Shown here piece after piece: positions 7,985-17,146 of a stretch of 64,000 nucleotides of DNA. Made by a program: the position numbers and the translations under genes. Origin of the DNA: Ga0077555 sp963761475 (GTDB lineage: Bacteria; Pseudomonadota; Alphaproteobacteria; Rhizobiales; Hyphomicrobiaceae); contig CAVXGT010000012.1 of assembly GCA_963761475.1 (NCBI GenBank), positions 62,001 to 126,000 of the forward strand. The letters are read 5' to 3'. How positions within the stretch are numbered: the first letter of the stretch is position 1; every line of letters begins with the position of its first letter. The notes under the pieces were generated by a model. The model did no database searches, was not told where the DNA came from, and was given only the letters and a program-made list of their open reading frames with translations.

Positions 7985-9133
7985 TCACACTCTGAGGAAG
8001 AGGCCGCGCCGGTAGAGCGCCCTCGCCAGCCCGATTGCGAGCCCCATGGCGATCATCCGGATCACCATTAAGCCAAACCCCGGCACGACGACGGCGTCGA
8101 AGGCTGCCCGCACACTGCCTCCAGCGATGCGCTTGGCGAGGCTCTCGAAGCCGACCAGATTCTGCACGAGATAGAGCGCAATCGCATTGGAGCCGACCCA
8201 GAGCAGAACGGTTGCCCAGCGCCGGATGCCCCAGACATCGACGATGGCATGGAAAGCGCCAAGCAGCAGCAGGCACCATCCGCCCGCGAACAGCACAAAG
8301 CTCGATGTCCAAAGCTTCTTCACAATCGGAAACTGCAGGCCCCAGAGCCATCCGAGGCAGACACACACCACGCCCGCGCCCATTAGCACCCACGCCCGGC
8401 CCGCCGGCGCCTCCGTCCGCATCGCCAGAATCTTGCCGGCCAGCACCCCCATCAGGCATGTCGCCACTGCCGGCACCGTCGACAGCAATCCTTCCGGATC
8501 CCAATCCCCGTACCAGCGCTTGCCCGGCAGATAGGTGGCATCGACCCAGCGCACCAGATTGTGCGCCTCATCAAAGGAGGGCACGCCAAGCCCCGGCACC
8601 GGCACGAACGTCAATGCCGCCCAGTAGCCGACGAGGATTGCGGCTATGACGCCGCCGATCCCCCGCCAATCCAGATGCAGGAACAGCAGTGCGGACACGA
8701 GGTAACAAATGCCGATCCGTTGCAGCACGCCGAGCAGCCGCACCTCCGGCCACGCCAGCGCCACCCCGCCCGCCACGAACACGCCGAGCACAACGAGCGC
8801 CACCGCCCTGCGCACGATCCGCCGATAGGCAGCCCCCCGCCCCTCCCCAGCCAGGCGGCCGAGCGACAGCGTGATCGACACGCCCGTAACAAAGATGAAC
8901 ATCGGGAAGATCAGGTCGTAAAAGGTCAGGCCTTCCCAGCGCACATGCAGGAACTGGTTGCCGACCGCTTCACCGAGCCAACCGACCCAGCCGCCCTGGT
9001 CTTTCGTCAGCCGTGCCAGCGAGCCCACGACATTGTCGCCGCCCACGATCCAGATGATGGTGAAGCCACGCAAGGCATCGACCGAGAGCAGCCTCGCCTG
9101 CCGCACCGATCCATCGGCGGAACCAACAGTCAT
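7985..9133 (-). CDS. NagX/HGSNAT-like membrane acyltransferase (DUF5009 type)
   Basis: A polytopic membrane protein with about ten hydrophobic segments. It starts LLSVDALRGFTIIWIV, the D-x-L-R-G signature of heparan-alpha-glucosaminide N-acetyltransferase-like proteins, and has RIVRRAVALVVLGVF and LGVLQRIGICYLV as in the DUF5009/NagX family. Such proteins transfer acyl groups to sugars across the inner membrane, or are predicted to. The ATG at 9133 (MTVGSADG) gives the usual short cytosolic N-terminus; an in-frame start at 9211 would add 26 residues without a good ribosome-binding site. The 226 bp up to the next gene (9134-9359) show nothing recognisable. Confidence 0.75.
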   Translation of the reverse strand: MTVGSADGSVRQARLLSVDALRGFTIIWIVGGDNVVGSLARLTKDQGGWVGWLGEAVGNQFLHVRWEGLTFYDLIFPMFIFVTGVSITLSLGRLAGEGRGAAYRRIVRRAVALVVLGVFVAGGVALAWPEVRLLGVLQRIGICYLVSALLFLHLDWRGIGGVIAAILVGYWAALTFVPVPGLGVPSFDEAHNLVRWVDATYLPGKRWYGDWDPEGLLSTVPAVATCLMGVLAGKILAMRTEAPAGRAWVLMGAGVVCVCLGWLWGLQFPIVKKLWTSSFVLFAGGWCLLLLGAFHAIVDVWGIRRWATVLLWVGSNAIALYLVQNLVGFESLAKRIAGGSVRAAFDAVVVPGFGLMVIRMIAMGLAIGLARALYRRGLFLRV

Positions 9134-9359
9134 GGACGTCTCGACCTCACCGACTGTTTCTGGCCCGCTGCCGCCGTTCTGAGGCGTTCGCTGGAGCCGG
9201 CGGCACGTCAAAGCGCACCCACCTGCCCCGGTTCCGTCCCGCCGCCACCAACCGAGCCAGCATCGCGATCATGGCGTCACCGTGACCAAGCCGCAGCATC
9301 CCCGCCAAACGCCGCACAAACGCCAATCGTCAAGTCAAGCCGCTCCCTCGACTATCCAC

Positions 9360-10448
9360 CTATCCACCCCGATCGATCCGGGCTGCCCCCTCCCGAATCA
9401 TCGGGATCAGCTCCCGGCCGAACGCCGCCGTATCCCGCTCGGGATCGAAGCCGCGGATCAGGAACGAGCCGACGCCGAGCCTGTAGTAAGCGAGCAAGGC
9501 ATCCGCCACCTGCCTCGGCGTGCCGACCAGCGCCGAGGTGTTACCGAGCGCCCCTGTCGCCCGCGTGATCGGCATCCACAGGCAACTGTCGTGCAGATCC
9601 TTCTCCGCGGCAAAACCCATGAGCCGCCGCCCCGCGTTGTCCACCGCTTCCTTGGTGCCTTCCTGCCGGCTCCAGCCTCGCGACGCCCCACCTTCGAGCT
9701 TGCCGAGAATGGCATGAGCCTTTTCCCAGGCCTCCGCCTCGGTATCGCCGATGATCGGCCGCGCCGAGATATTGAACCCGAGTGTGCGCCCGAAGCCCGA
9801 AGCCCGCTCACGCAACTCCGCGATCCGTGCGCCTGCCGCCTGCAAGGGCTCGGCATACATCGCATAGGTATCGCAATGCTCGGCCCCCATCGCCAGCGCC
9901 CCCTCCGAGGCGCCGCCAAACAGGATCTCCGGATAAGGCTGCTGCAATGGCGCAACGTCGGAGGCCGCGCCGGCCACACGATAGAAACGCCCTTCGAAGT
10001 CGAACGGCTCGTTCTGCGACCACACCCGCCGCATCACGCCTAGATATTCGGCCGCCCGCGCGTACCGCTCAGGTTTCGGCGAAAAATCCCCGTCGCCATG
10101 CTGTTCCGCATCGGTCTTGCCCGTGATGATGTGGATCGCCAGCCGCCCGCGCGTTAGCTGGTCGAAGGTGGCGATCTTGCGCGCCATCAGCGTTGGTTGC
10201 ACGAACCCCGGCCGGTGCGCCACCAGGTACTTGATCGCCCTCGTGTGGTGCGCGGCATGCAGCGCCACCAGAAATCCCTCGGCCGATGACGAGGAATACC
10301 CAACCAAAGCCATGTCGTAGCCGGCCGCTTCGTGCGCCCGCGCGCTTTCGACGATGTAGTCTGGCGACAACGCGCCCTCGATGATGATCAGTGTCGCATC
10401 ACTCTTGGGCGGCGTCACTCCGATCATGCCGAGAATACGGACAGGCAT
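9360..10448 (-). CDS. SsuD-like FMN-dependent monooxygenase (LLM class)
   Basis: A luciferase-like TIM-barrel monooxygenase. YLVAHRPGFVQPTLMARKIAT, GRLAIHIITG and the C-terminal LVGTPRQVADALLAYYRLG closely follow the alkanesulfonate monooxygenase SsuD family, which uses reduced FMN and oxygen to release sulfite from sulfonates. ATG 10448 (MPVRIL) is preceded by GGAGG at 5 nt spacing; the ATG four codons earlier lies inside that Shine-Dalgarno. No flavin reductase or sulfonate transporter is adjacent, so the substrate is inferred only from family. Confidence 0.8.
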   Translation of the reverse strand: MPVRILGMIGVTPPKSDATLIIIEGALSPDYIVESARAHEAAGYDMALVGYSSSSAEGFLVALHAAHHTRAIKYLVAHRPGFVQPTLMARKIATFDQLTRGRLAIHIITGKTDAEQHGDGDFSPKPERYARAAEYLGVMRRVWSQNEPFDFEGRFYRVAGAASDVAPLQQPYPEILFGGASEGALAMGAEHCDTYAMYAEPLQAAGARIAELRERASGFGRTLGFNISARPIIGDTEAEAWEKAHAILGKLEGGASRGWSRQEGTKEAVDNAGRRLMGFAAEKDLHDSCLWMPITRATGALGNTSALVGTPRQVADALLAYYRLGVGSFLIRGFDPERDTAAFGRELIPMIREGAARIDRGG

Positions 10449-10556
10449 GGCGTCCTCCATGGCGGTGACTCGATCGCGCAGCCCACCGGACCGCAGCCGT
10501 TGCCATGACTGTAGCGCTCGCGGGCGAACCTGTCCCGGCGCCGATCGCCAAAAGAA

Positions 10557-10588
10557 AGCCCCGGTAGCACGATCCGGCTACCGGGGCT
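10557..10588 (-). terminator. Intrinsic terminator after the NYN gene
   Basis: A perfect 12-bp stem, AGCCCCGGTAGC (10557-10568) with GCTACCGGGGCT (10577-10588). On the minus strand it is followed by TTTCTTTT, so it ends transcription from the gene whose stop is at 10617. Confidence 0.85.
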
Positions 10589-10616
10589 CTCCCCAATCAA
10601 GTCCGCAGGGCCGCGC

Positions 10617-12425
10617 TCAGCCCCTCAGCCGAGTCCGCACGATCCGCGGGAAATCCTCATCGGCCAGCTCCGCGTGTTCCTCATGAGCTGGCGCCGGTGC
10701 CCTCGGGCGAGCTTCGTCCGCCGCCCAGTAGCCCGTATCCGCCGCCGCGGGTTGCGCGGGCCGCTGTGGCGGCTGAGCCGCGAACGTCGGTGCGGGTTGA
10801 CGCGGTGCCGGCTGTGCAGGCGCCGTCCCGCCCGCAAACCAGGCTTCGACCAGATCCAGCTCATCCACCGAGAGCGTCAAGCCCTGGGCGCGGCAGCGGG
10901 CCACGACGAAATTGCGGAACCGGCCGGCAAAGATTGTCGGCGATGCGCCCTGCTCGAACCACGGATCGGCTTCGCTCACCACCTCGAGCACGAACCTGAC
11001 GTCGTCGCGATGCACGTCGATGCCGCGATCCCGTGCCCGTTGCGTAATCGAATGGATCGTTTGCGCCCCAACGAGACCGTTGTCGTTGATCTCCTGGGCG
11101 ATAATCTCGAACAGTGCCCGGTACTCCGGCGGAGCCAGCGGCGGCGCCTTGCAGGCCTCATGAATGCGCGCAATCGATTGATGGATCGCCCCCTGCCCGT
11201 CACTAGCAGCAGCATGTTGGGGCGCAGGCTGCGCCTGCGGCTTCGGCTGAGACGCAGGCTGGTGCTGAGACGCCTGGGCCTGCAACTCGGCCGCTGCCGA
11301 CCGGCGTGCTGGCGGTGTGACCGCTGGCGCCGGCTGCCGCTGGATCGGCCGCGATACCTCGCTCTGCGCCGTCAACGGTGCCGGTGCGGGCAACGTCTGC
11401 GTCGGTGCCGTCTGCGCGGCGAGCGGCTGGCGCACCAGGCCACCACGCGAGAACGTATCCACCTCCGTTTGCAGGCGAGCCCGCTCGGCCCTTGGCTCGG
11501 CCTCGAGCCGTGCCGGCATCGGCTCCGCCGGCTGCTGCGTGATATGCCGCTGCTCGTCGATCACCACGTAAGGCGGTTCGCCCGACACCTTGAGTCCGGC
11601 CGGCAAATGCTGCGTCAGCAGCTCGCGGAAGCCACCCGCCCCCGCCCAGCCCGTGCCGATGGTCCTGTCGTGCCCGATGGCACGCACCGCGTGATCTGCG
11701 AGCACCTCCAGCGGCACTGGCGACTTCGCGGTACGGACCGTCGCGATCACGTCGTCGACGATCGCTCGGCGCGCCGCTTCGAGATTGGCGCCTGCCGCCG
11801 ATTGCGCCAGCTCCGCCGTCTCGTCGGTGGCCGCGATCTGCCCCTCGAGCAGCAGCGCGATCAGATCCGATTCGCGGATCTCGCCGTCGCTGATCGCCGT
11901 ATAGGGCGTTGCCGTGTAGTCATTGGCATAGATGATGGTGCGTCGCGCGTGTGCCCTCAGCCGGTGCAGCACCGGCGTAAAGTCGGCATCGCCCGAGAGG
12001 ATCACGAACTCGTCGAAGTAGGTGTCGTGATCGAGATAGTCGCGCAGGTCCATGACCATGCGGATATCCGATGAATTCTTGAGCTGAGCCGTCAGCGGCG
12101 GGCAGTCCGCGATCTCGAAGCCGGCCTTGAGAAAATGATGCCGGATGAAGGCGAAGGAACTCATGTCTGTTGAGTTGTCCGACGCATTCCGCCGCGGCAC
12201 GGGATTGCCATAGCAGCGGTTCATCACGATACGGCGGCTGCCGCCGAGCGACAGCCCGTTCGTCGGCGTAATCAGCGCCCCGGTCTCGATCTGCTTCAAC
12301 CAGCGCCCGGCATCCTTCGCAAAGCGCTTCGCAGCGTCCTCACTTTTGCGTTTGAGCGACATGTAGATGTTGTCATAGTCGACAAATACCGCGCTCAGGA
12401 ATGTACCGGATTGTTCCCGCTTCAT
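10617..12425 (-). CDS. NYN-domain protein with LOTUS-like domain and Pro/Gln-rich linker
   Basis: A 602-residue protein. Residues ~10-195 are a NYN (LabA/DUF88, PIN-like) nuclease domain: acidic signatures VDYDNI, IRMVMDL and ILSGDADFTPVL supply the metal-binding aspartates. Residues ~210-290 resemble an OST-HTH/LOTUS domain, with AIVDDVIATVRTA, FRELLTQHLP and PYVVIDEQRH. A Pro/Gln/Ala-rich linker follows to about 395. The C-terminal ~130 residues form a second helical domain of unknown type. NYN plus LOTUS is the architecture of RNA-degrading or RNA-binding proteins such as MARF1. The start overlaps no other gene, and the terminator at 10557 ends the unit. Confidence 0.8.
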   Translation of the reverse strand: MKREQSGTFLSAVFVDYDNIYMSLKRKSEDAAKRFAKDAGRWLKQIETGALITPTNGLSLGGSRRIVMNRCYGNPVPRRNASDNSTDMSSFAFIRHHFLKAGFEIADCPPLTAQLKNSSDIRMVMDLRDYLDHDTYFDEFVILSGDADFTPVLHRLRAHARRTIIYANDYTATPYTAISDGEIRESDLIALLLEGQIAATDETAELAQSAAGANLEAARRAIVDDVIATVRTAKSPVPLEVLADHAVRAIGHDRTIGTGWAGAGGFRELLTQHLPAGLKVSGEPPYVVIDEQRHITQQPAEPMPARLEAEPRAERARLQTEVDTFSRGGLVRQPLAAQTAPTQTLPAPAPLTAQSEVSRPIQRQPAPAVTPPARRSAAAELQAQASQHQPASQPKPQAQPAPQHAAASDGQGAIHQSIARIHEACKAPPLAPPEYRALFEIIAQEINDNGLVGAQTIHSITQRARDRGIDVHRDDVRFVLEVVSEADPWFEQGASPTIFAGRFRNFVVARCRAQGLTLSVDELDLVEAWFAGGTAPAQPAPRQPAPTFAAQPPQRPAQPAAADTGYWAADEARPRAPAPAHEEHAELADEDFPRIVRTRLRG

Positions 12426-12631
12426 AAGCCACCGCCCCCACAGCCCTACAGGATGCGCTTGGTGCGCATTGGCTGGAACTGTTCTCTAAGTCGCCGCGAG
12501 ACAGCAAGGCAAGGCAACGACGCCCGTGTGGCTATCCAGAGGTTTTCCCCGAACTGTTGCGGGGATACCCTGCCGGTCCGAGCCGCACGCGCCAGGTTGC
12601 AGCTCTCACCATCATGCCCGGAGAAAACGCG

Positions 12632-13018
12632 ATGAACCACCAGGCGAGTGTCACTTCGGCGATAGACGTGCTCGACCGCTTCATGGTCGCCTTCAACAGC
12701 GCGGTCGGCGCCAACGTAGCTGACACTTTCAACTTCCCCCACGTCCGCTTCCACTCGAGCAAGGTAACCATTTACCCGACAGCCGCCGACTTCGATCTCA
12801 CCATCTTCAAGTCCACCGCCGACGCAAGCGAATGGTCGCACAGTGCCTGGATCGAGCGCCGGGTCATCCACGCGGGCGCCGACAAGGTGCATTTCGACAC
12901 CGAGTTCGCCCGCTATCGCAGTGACGGCAGCATCATCGCCACCTACCGCTCGATCTACATCGTTACCAGGGTCGACGGTCGCTGGGGGATACAGGCACGC
13001 TCGAGCTTCGCCGCTTGA
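12632..13018 (+). CDS. NTF2-like (SnoaL/DUF4440-type) protein
   Basis: A ~128-residue cone-shaped-fold protein of the NTF2-like superfamily, with SVTSAIDVLDRFMVAFNSA at the start, FHSSKVTIYP in the middle and DGSIIATYRSIYIVTRVDG at the end. No catalytic dyad can be assigned. ATG 12632 has GGAG at 9 nt; the ATG at 12614 is inside the spacer region. It sits about 100 nt before the dihydropyrimidinase gene and may share its transcript. Confidence 0.65.
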   Translation: MNHQASVTSAIDVLDRFMVAFNSAVGANVADTFNFPHVRFHSSKVTIYPTAADFDLTIFKSTADASEWSHSAWIERRVIHAGADKVHFDTEFARYRSDGSIIATYRSIYIVTRVDGRWGIQARSSFAA

Positions 13019-13115
13019 CGTCAATCCCACCCGAACCGCCCCTTTCCCCTTGCCAGTACGCAGCGCCTGCTCGATGCTCGCCTGAACCCTCATTTGCACG
13101 TTGTGGAGAAGCCTC

Positions 13116-14579
13116 ATGTCCGATTTCGATATCGTCATTCGCGGCGGAACTGTCGCAACAGCCACCGAGACATTCGCCGCCGACGTTGCCATCAAAGGGG
13201 GTGAAATCGTTGGCCTCGGCCGCGGCCTCACCCCTGGCAAGACCGAGATCGACGCCAAGGGCCGCTTGGTTCTCCCCGGCGGCGTCGACGCCCACGCCCA
13301 CATCGAGCAGCTCTCGGGCATGGGCGTCATGAACGCCGACAATTTCGAATCCGGCACCGGCTCGGCAGCCCTTGGCGGTACTACCACTGTCGTCTGCTTC
13401 GCCGCCCAGCACAAAGGCCAGAGCCTGACCAAGGTGCTCGAGGACTATCACGCCCTCGCCAAGAAGGGCGCCATCATCGACTATGCCCTGCACATGATCC
13501 TGGCCGACCCCACCGCCCGCGTCCTCAAGGAGGAGCTGCCACCCCTCGTCAAGGCCGGCCATGCCTCGATCAAGCTGTTCATGACCTACGAGCACACCAA
13601 GGTCGACGACGAGCAGCTCCTCGATACCCTCATTGCCGCCCGCGAGAACAACGCCCTCGTCTGCGTCCACGCCGAGAACAACGGCATGATCTCCTGGATG
13701 GGCCGCCGCCTCGTCGAGCGCGGCTACACCGCGCCGAAATTTCACGGCCCCCATCATCCCCGCCTGTGTGAGACCGAGGCCATCTACCGCCTCGCAGCCT
13801 TCTCCGAGCTCGTCGACCAGCCCGTCATCGTCTACCACGTCTCCACCGACGAGGGCGCCCGCGTCATCCGTGACGCCCGCGCGCGCGGCGTCAAGATGTT
13901 TGGCGAAACCTGCACCCAGTACCTCACCCTCACAGTCGACGACCTAGACAAGCCCGGCATCGAAGGCGCCAAGTGGGTGTGTAGCCCACCGCTGCGCTGG
14001 AAGTCTGACCAGGAAGCCCTCTGGCAGGCACTCGACCGTGGCGATCTGCAGTTCATCTCCTCCGACCACGCCCCCTACCGCTTCGACGCGACCGGCAAGC
14101 TGATGAAGGGGCCGAACCCGGCATTCAAGGAAATCGCCAACGGCATGCCCGGCCTCGAGCTGCGCCTACCGCTGCTGTTCGACGCCATGGTCTCGAAGGG
14201 GCGCTTCTCCATCAACCGCTTCGTCGAATGGACCTCGACCGCGCCAGCGCGCATGTATGGCCTGAACCCGCGCAAGGGATCGATCTGCATCGGCGCCGAT
14301 GCCGACATCTGCATCTGGGACCCCAAGCGCCGCACCACCATTTCCGATGCGACCACCCACGACAATACCGGCTATTCGCCCTATGCCGGCCGCACGATCG
14401 AGGGCTGGCCGACAACCGTGCTCAGGCGCGGCGAGGTCATCGCCGACGACGGAAAGCTCAAGGCCGCAGCCGGTTCCGGCAAGTTCCTTCCCCGCGAAGC
14501 CGGCGAGGCTGCCCGACCGACCGGCCGCCTGTCGCCCGAGTTCGACGAGAGCCGCAACTTCGGTGCCAAGCTCTATTGA
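13116..14579 (+). CDS. Dihydropyrimidinase / D-hydantoinase
   Basis: An amidohydrolase-superfamily enzyme that opens dihydropyrimidine or hydantoin rings in the cytoplasm. Metal ligands are visible: HAH in GGVDAHAHIEQ, the carboxylated Lys in SIKLFMTYEH, His in VCVHAENN, His in VIVYHVST and Asp in FISSDHAPY. Length (487 aa) fits the family. ATG 13116 (MSDFDIVI) has GGAG upstream. No dihydropyrimidine dehydrogenase or beta-ureidopropionase is nearby, so a full reductive pyrimidine route is not shown here. A hydantoinase role is equally possible. Confidence 0.85.
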   Translation: MSDFDIVIRGGTVATATETFAADVAIKGGEIVGLGRGLTPGKTEIDAKGRLVLPGGVDAHAHIEQLSGMGVMNADNFESGTGSAALGGTTTVVCFAAQHKGQSLTKVLEDYHALAKKGAIIDYALHMILADPTARVLKEELPPLVKAGHASIKLFMTYEHTKVDDEQLLDTLIAARENNALVCVHAENNGMISWMGRRLVERGYTAPKFHGPHHPRLCETEAIYRLAAFSELVDQPVIVYHVSTDEGARVIRDARARGVKMFGETCTQYLTLTVDDLDKPGIEGAKWVCSPPLRWKSDQEALWQALDRGDLQFISSDHAPYRFDATGKLMKGPNPAFKEIANGMPGLELRLPLLFDAMVSKGRFSINRFVEWTSTAPARMYGLNPRKGSICIGADADICIWDPKRRTTISDATTHDNTGYSPYAGRTIEGWPTTVLRRGEVIADDGKLKAAAGSGKFLPREAGEAARPTGRLSPEFDESRNFGAKLY

Positions 14580-14640
14580 GCCGACCCCGTCGAGGCCAAA
14601 TGCAATGAGGTCGTCTCACCATCACTGATGAGGTCGCGCC

Positions 14641-15081
14641 ATGCACAGTCTCAGCGCACAGCAAACAGAGAAGATCATCACCGCCATCAAGAACTGGTCG
14701 AACACCACCCAATCCGTGAAAGCCGCTGCTGTCGTCGGCTCCTGGAGCGACGCCGACCGCGCCCACGCCGAAGCCGACCTCGACCTGGTGCTCGTCGTCG
14801 ACGACCCCGACCGCTTCCGCACCGACGTCGCCTGGATGGCCGAGATGGATTGGCAAGCTGCCGGTCTCGGCCAAGGCCACTGGAGCGACTGCGACTACGC
14901 CCGCGCCTGCTCGCGCCATCTGAAGTTTGACGATGGCACCGAGGTCGAGGTCAGCTTCGTTCCGCCCGACTGGGCACGCATCGATCCCCTCGACAACGAT
15001 ACCCGCCGCATCGCCGGCAACGGCATGCGCGTGATCCACGATCCCCTAGGGCTGCTCCAGCGTCTGCTGACCATGGTCTGA
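14641..15081 (+). CDS. Nucleotidyltransferase-domain protein
   Basis: A 146-residue stand-alone nucleotidyltransferase fold. The signature is VVGSWSDADRAHAEADLDLV: the Gly-Ser pair followed by D-x-D metal ligands, as in aminoglycoside adenylyltransferase-like and MNT-type proteins, and a third acidic strand VEVSFV. No partner HEPN gene is adjacent. The target (small molecule or protein AMPylation) cannot be inferred. It lies between the dihydropyrimidinase and the acyl-CoA synthetase, same strand. Confidence 0.7.
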   Translation: MHSLSAQQTEKIITAIKNWSNTTQSVKAAAVVGSWSDADRAHAEADLDLVLVVDDPDRFRTDVAWMAEMDWQAAGLGQGHWSDCDYARACSRHLKFDDGTEVEVSFVPPDWARIDPLDNDTRRIAGNGMRVIHDPLGLLQRLLTMV

Positions 15082-15117
15082 GCCCCAATCCCCGACAACC
15101 AAGCCCGGAGCCGACCG

Positions 15118-17067
15118 ATGATCGACGAGCCCATCGCCTGGCGTCCAAGCGCGGAAACCATTGCCGCAGCCAACCTCACGCATTTCATCAATGCAGCCGG
15201 CCGGCGCGACTACGACGATCTCATCGCCTGGTCGGTCGCCGAGCCCGAGCAATTCTACCGAACCCTCTTCGCCCACATCGACTATCGCTTCACCCGCCCT
15301 TTCAGTGCAGCCCTCGACCAGTCTCGGGGCCCCGAATGGCCACGATGGTGTGCCGGCGGCCAGACCAACGTCGTGCTCAATTGCCTCGATAAGTGGCGTG
15401 ATACCCCGACCTACAGCAAACCGGCCCTTGAATGGATCGGCGAGAACGGCGACCGGCTGACCTGGACCTACGCCGAGCTCGACGCCAACGTCACCCGCTT
15501 CGCGGCGGGCCTGCGGCGCCTGGGCCTCGGCCCTGGCGATGTCGTCGCCATCTACTTGCCCAACATCCCCGAGGCCGTTGTCGCCCTGCTCGCGGTGCCG
15601 AAAATCGGCGCCGTCGTCCTGCCCCTCTTTTCGGGCTTCGGCGCCGATGCCGTCACGGCTCGCCTCAACGATGCGCGCGCGCGTGCCATCATCACCGTCG
15701 ACGGGTCCTACCGCCGCGGCCGCATCGTCGCCGCCAAGCAGGTCGTCGACGAAGCCCGCCCCAACGTGCCGAGCCTCACCCACGTCATCGTTTGCCATCG
15801 CGCCGATGCCCCCATGCAGTGGCAGCCAGGCGACCACCATTGGACCGAGATCGCCTCGGATCGCGACGGCGACACGGCAACCCTTGCCGTCGAGGCCGAC
15901 AGCCCCTTCCTGCTGGTCTACACCTCCGGCACCACCGGCAAACCGAAGGGTGTCGTCCACACCCACTGCGGCTTTCCCGTAAAGACCGTGCTCGATCTCG
16001 GCATCTGCATGGATTTCAAAGCTTCTGATCGCATCCTGTGGATGTCCGACATGGGCTGGCTGGTGGGGCCCATCCTCGTCTACGGCACGACCCTGATGGG
16101 TGGCACCATGGTCATCGCCGAAGGCACACCCGACTATCCCTCCGCCGACCGCATCTGGCGCATCGTCGAGGCCATGCGCGTCAGTTACTTGGGGGTAGCC
16201 CCCACCATGGCGCGCGGCTTCATGGCCGATCCAGGCTTCGATGCCAGCCGCTACGATCTCGCTTCCTTGCGCATCTTCGTCTCGACCGGCGAAGCCTGGA
16301 CACCCGAGGCCTGGCATTGGTTGTTCCAAACCATCGGCAACGGCCGGCTTCCGATCATCAATTTCAGCGGCGGCACCGAGATGGGCGGCATCGTCACCTC
16401 CGTCGTCACTCACCCCATCAAGCCCTGCTCGTTCACCCGCCCGGTCCCCGGAACCGCCGCCGCCATCTACACCGAGAACGGCGAGACGGCCCCCCCGGGC
16501 GTCGTCGGAGAACTCGTCATGCAGCGGGCTCCGATCGGCCTCACCCAGGGCCTCTGGCAGGACACGGAGCGCTATATCCAGAGCTATTGGTCCACCTACC
16601 CCGGCGTCTGGCACCACGGCGATTTCGCCACCCGCGACGCCGACGGTTTCTACTATCTGCTCGGCCGTTCCGACGACACGCTGAAGATTGCCGGCAAGCG
16701 CACCGGTCCCTCCGAGATCGAGACGCTCCTGCTCGCCACCGGCCACGTCAAGGAGGTCGCCGCCATCGGCATCCCTGATCCCGTCAAGGGCACGGCCATC
16801 GTCTGCGTTTGCGTGCCCCGCCAGGGTATCGATCCCCAGCACGCGAAGGACGCCCTCTCCAATGCCGTCACCCACGGCCTCGGCACCCCATTCCGCCCCA
16901 AAGAGATCGTCTTCACCGATGACCTGCCCAAAACCCGCAATATGAAAATCATGCGCCGCGTGGTGCGCGCGGTTTATCTGGGCGAGCAACCCGGTGACCT
17001 CTCCTCCCTGGTCAACCCGGAAGCGATCGAAAGCCTAAGCCGGACGCGCGCTCGCGACGCGAACTGA
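15118..17067 (+). CDS. AMP-dependent acyl-CoA synthetase (acetyl/propionyl-CoA synthetase-like)
   Basis: A 649-residue member of the adenylate-forming family. The P-loop-like motif is LLVYTSGTTGKPKGVVH, the A5 region GGTEMGG, the A8 hinge YYLLGRSDDTLKIAGKR, and the catalytic, acetylatable Lys lies in LPKTRNMKIMRRVVR. Size and the N-terminal FYRTLFAHIDYRFT segment place it near short-chain acyl-CoA or acetoacetyl-CoA synthetases. It activates a carboxylic acid with ATP and CoA. The next genes are a DMSP-lyase-like cupin and an SDR, so acrylate or a related short acid is a plausible but untested substrate. Confidence 0.85.
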   Translation: MIDEPIAWRPSAETIAAANLTHFINAAGRRDYDDLIAWSVAEPEQFYRTLFAHIDYRFTRPFSAALDQSRGPEWPRWCAGGQTNVVLNCLDKWRDTPTYSKPALEWIGENGDRLTWTYAELDANVTRFAAGLRRLGLGPGDVVAIYLPNIPEAVVALLAVPKIGAVVLPLFSGFGADAVTARLNDARARAIITVDGSYRRGRIVAAKQVVDEARPNVPSLTHVIVCHRADAPMQWQPGDHHWTEIASDRDGDTATLAVEADSPFLLVYTSGTTGKPKGVVHTHCGFPVKTVLDLGICMDFKASDRILWMSDMGWLVGPILVYGTTLMGGTMVIAEGTPDYPSADRIWRIVEAMRVSYLGVAPTMARGFMADPGFDASRYDLASLRIFVSTGEAWTPEAWHWLFQTIGNGRLPIINFSGGTEMGGIVTSVVTHPIKPCSFTRPVPGTAAAIYTENGETAPPGVVGELVMQRAPIGLTQGLWQDTERYIQSYWSTYPGVWHHGDFATRDADGFYYLLGRSDDTLKIAGKRTGPSEIETLLLATGHVKEVAAIGIPDPVKGTAIVCVCVPRQGIDPQHAKDALSNAVTHGLGTPFRPKEIVFTDDLPKTRNMKIMRRVVRAVYLGEQPGDLSSLVNPEAIESLSRTRARDAN

Positions 17068-17146
17068 AAACTTGCCGCATCTGGAACCTGGACACGCGCC
17101 CGCCATGGCGCCGGCCAATGACACTACGACCCAAGGACTAGTCATC

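Noticed and set aside
12963..13838. 291-residue minus-strand frame opposite the dihydropyrimidinase
   Set aside because: Low-complexity antisense shadow of an intact amidohydrolase gene.
15046..16989. 647-residue open frame on the minus strand opposite the acyl-CoA synthetase
   Set aside because: It is the antisense shadow of a clear synthetase gene; the product is Gly/Asp/Ala-rich with no domain, as expected in GC-rich DNA.
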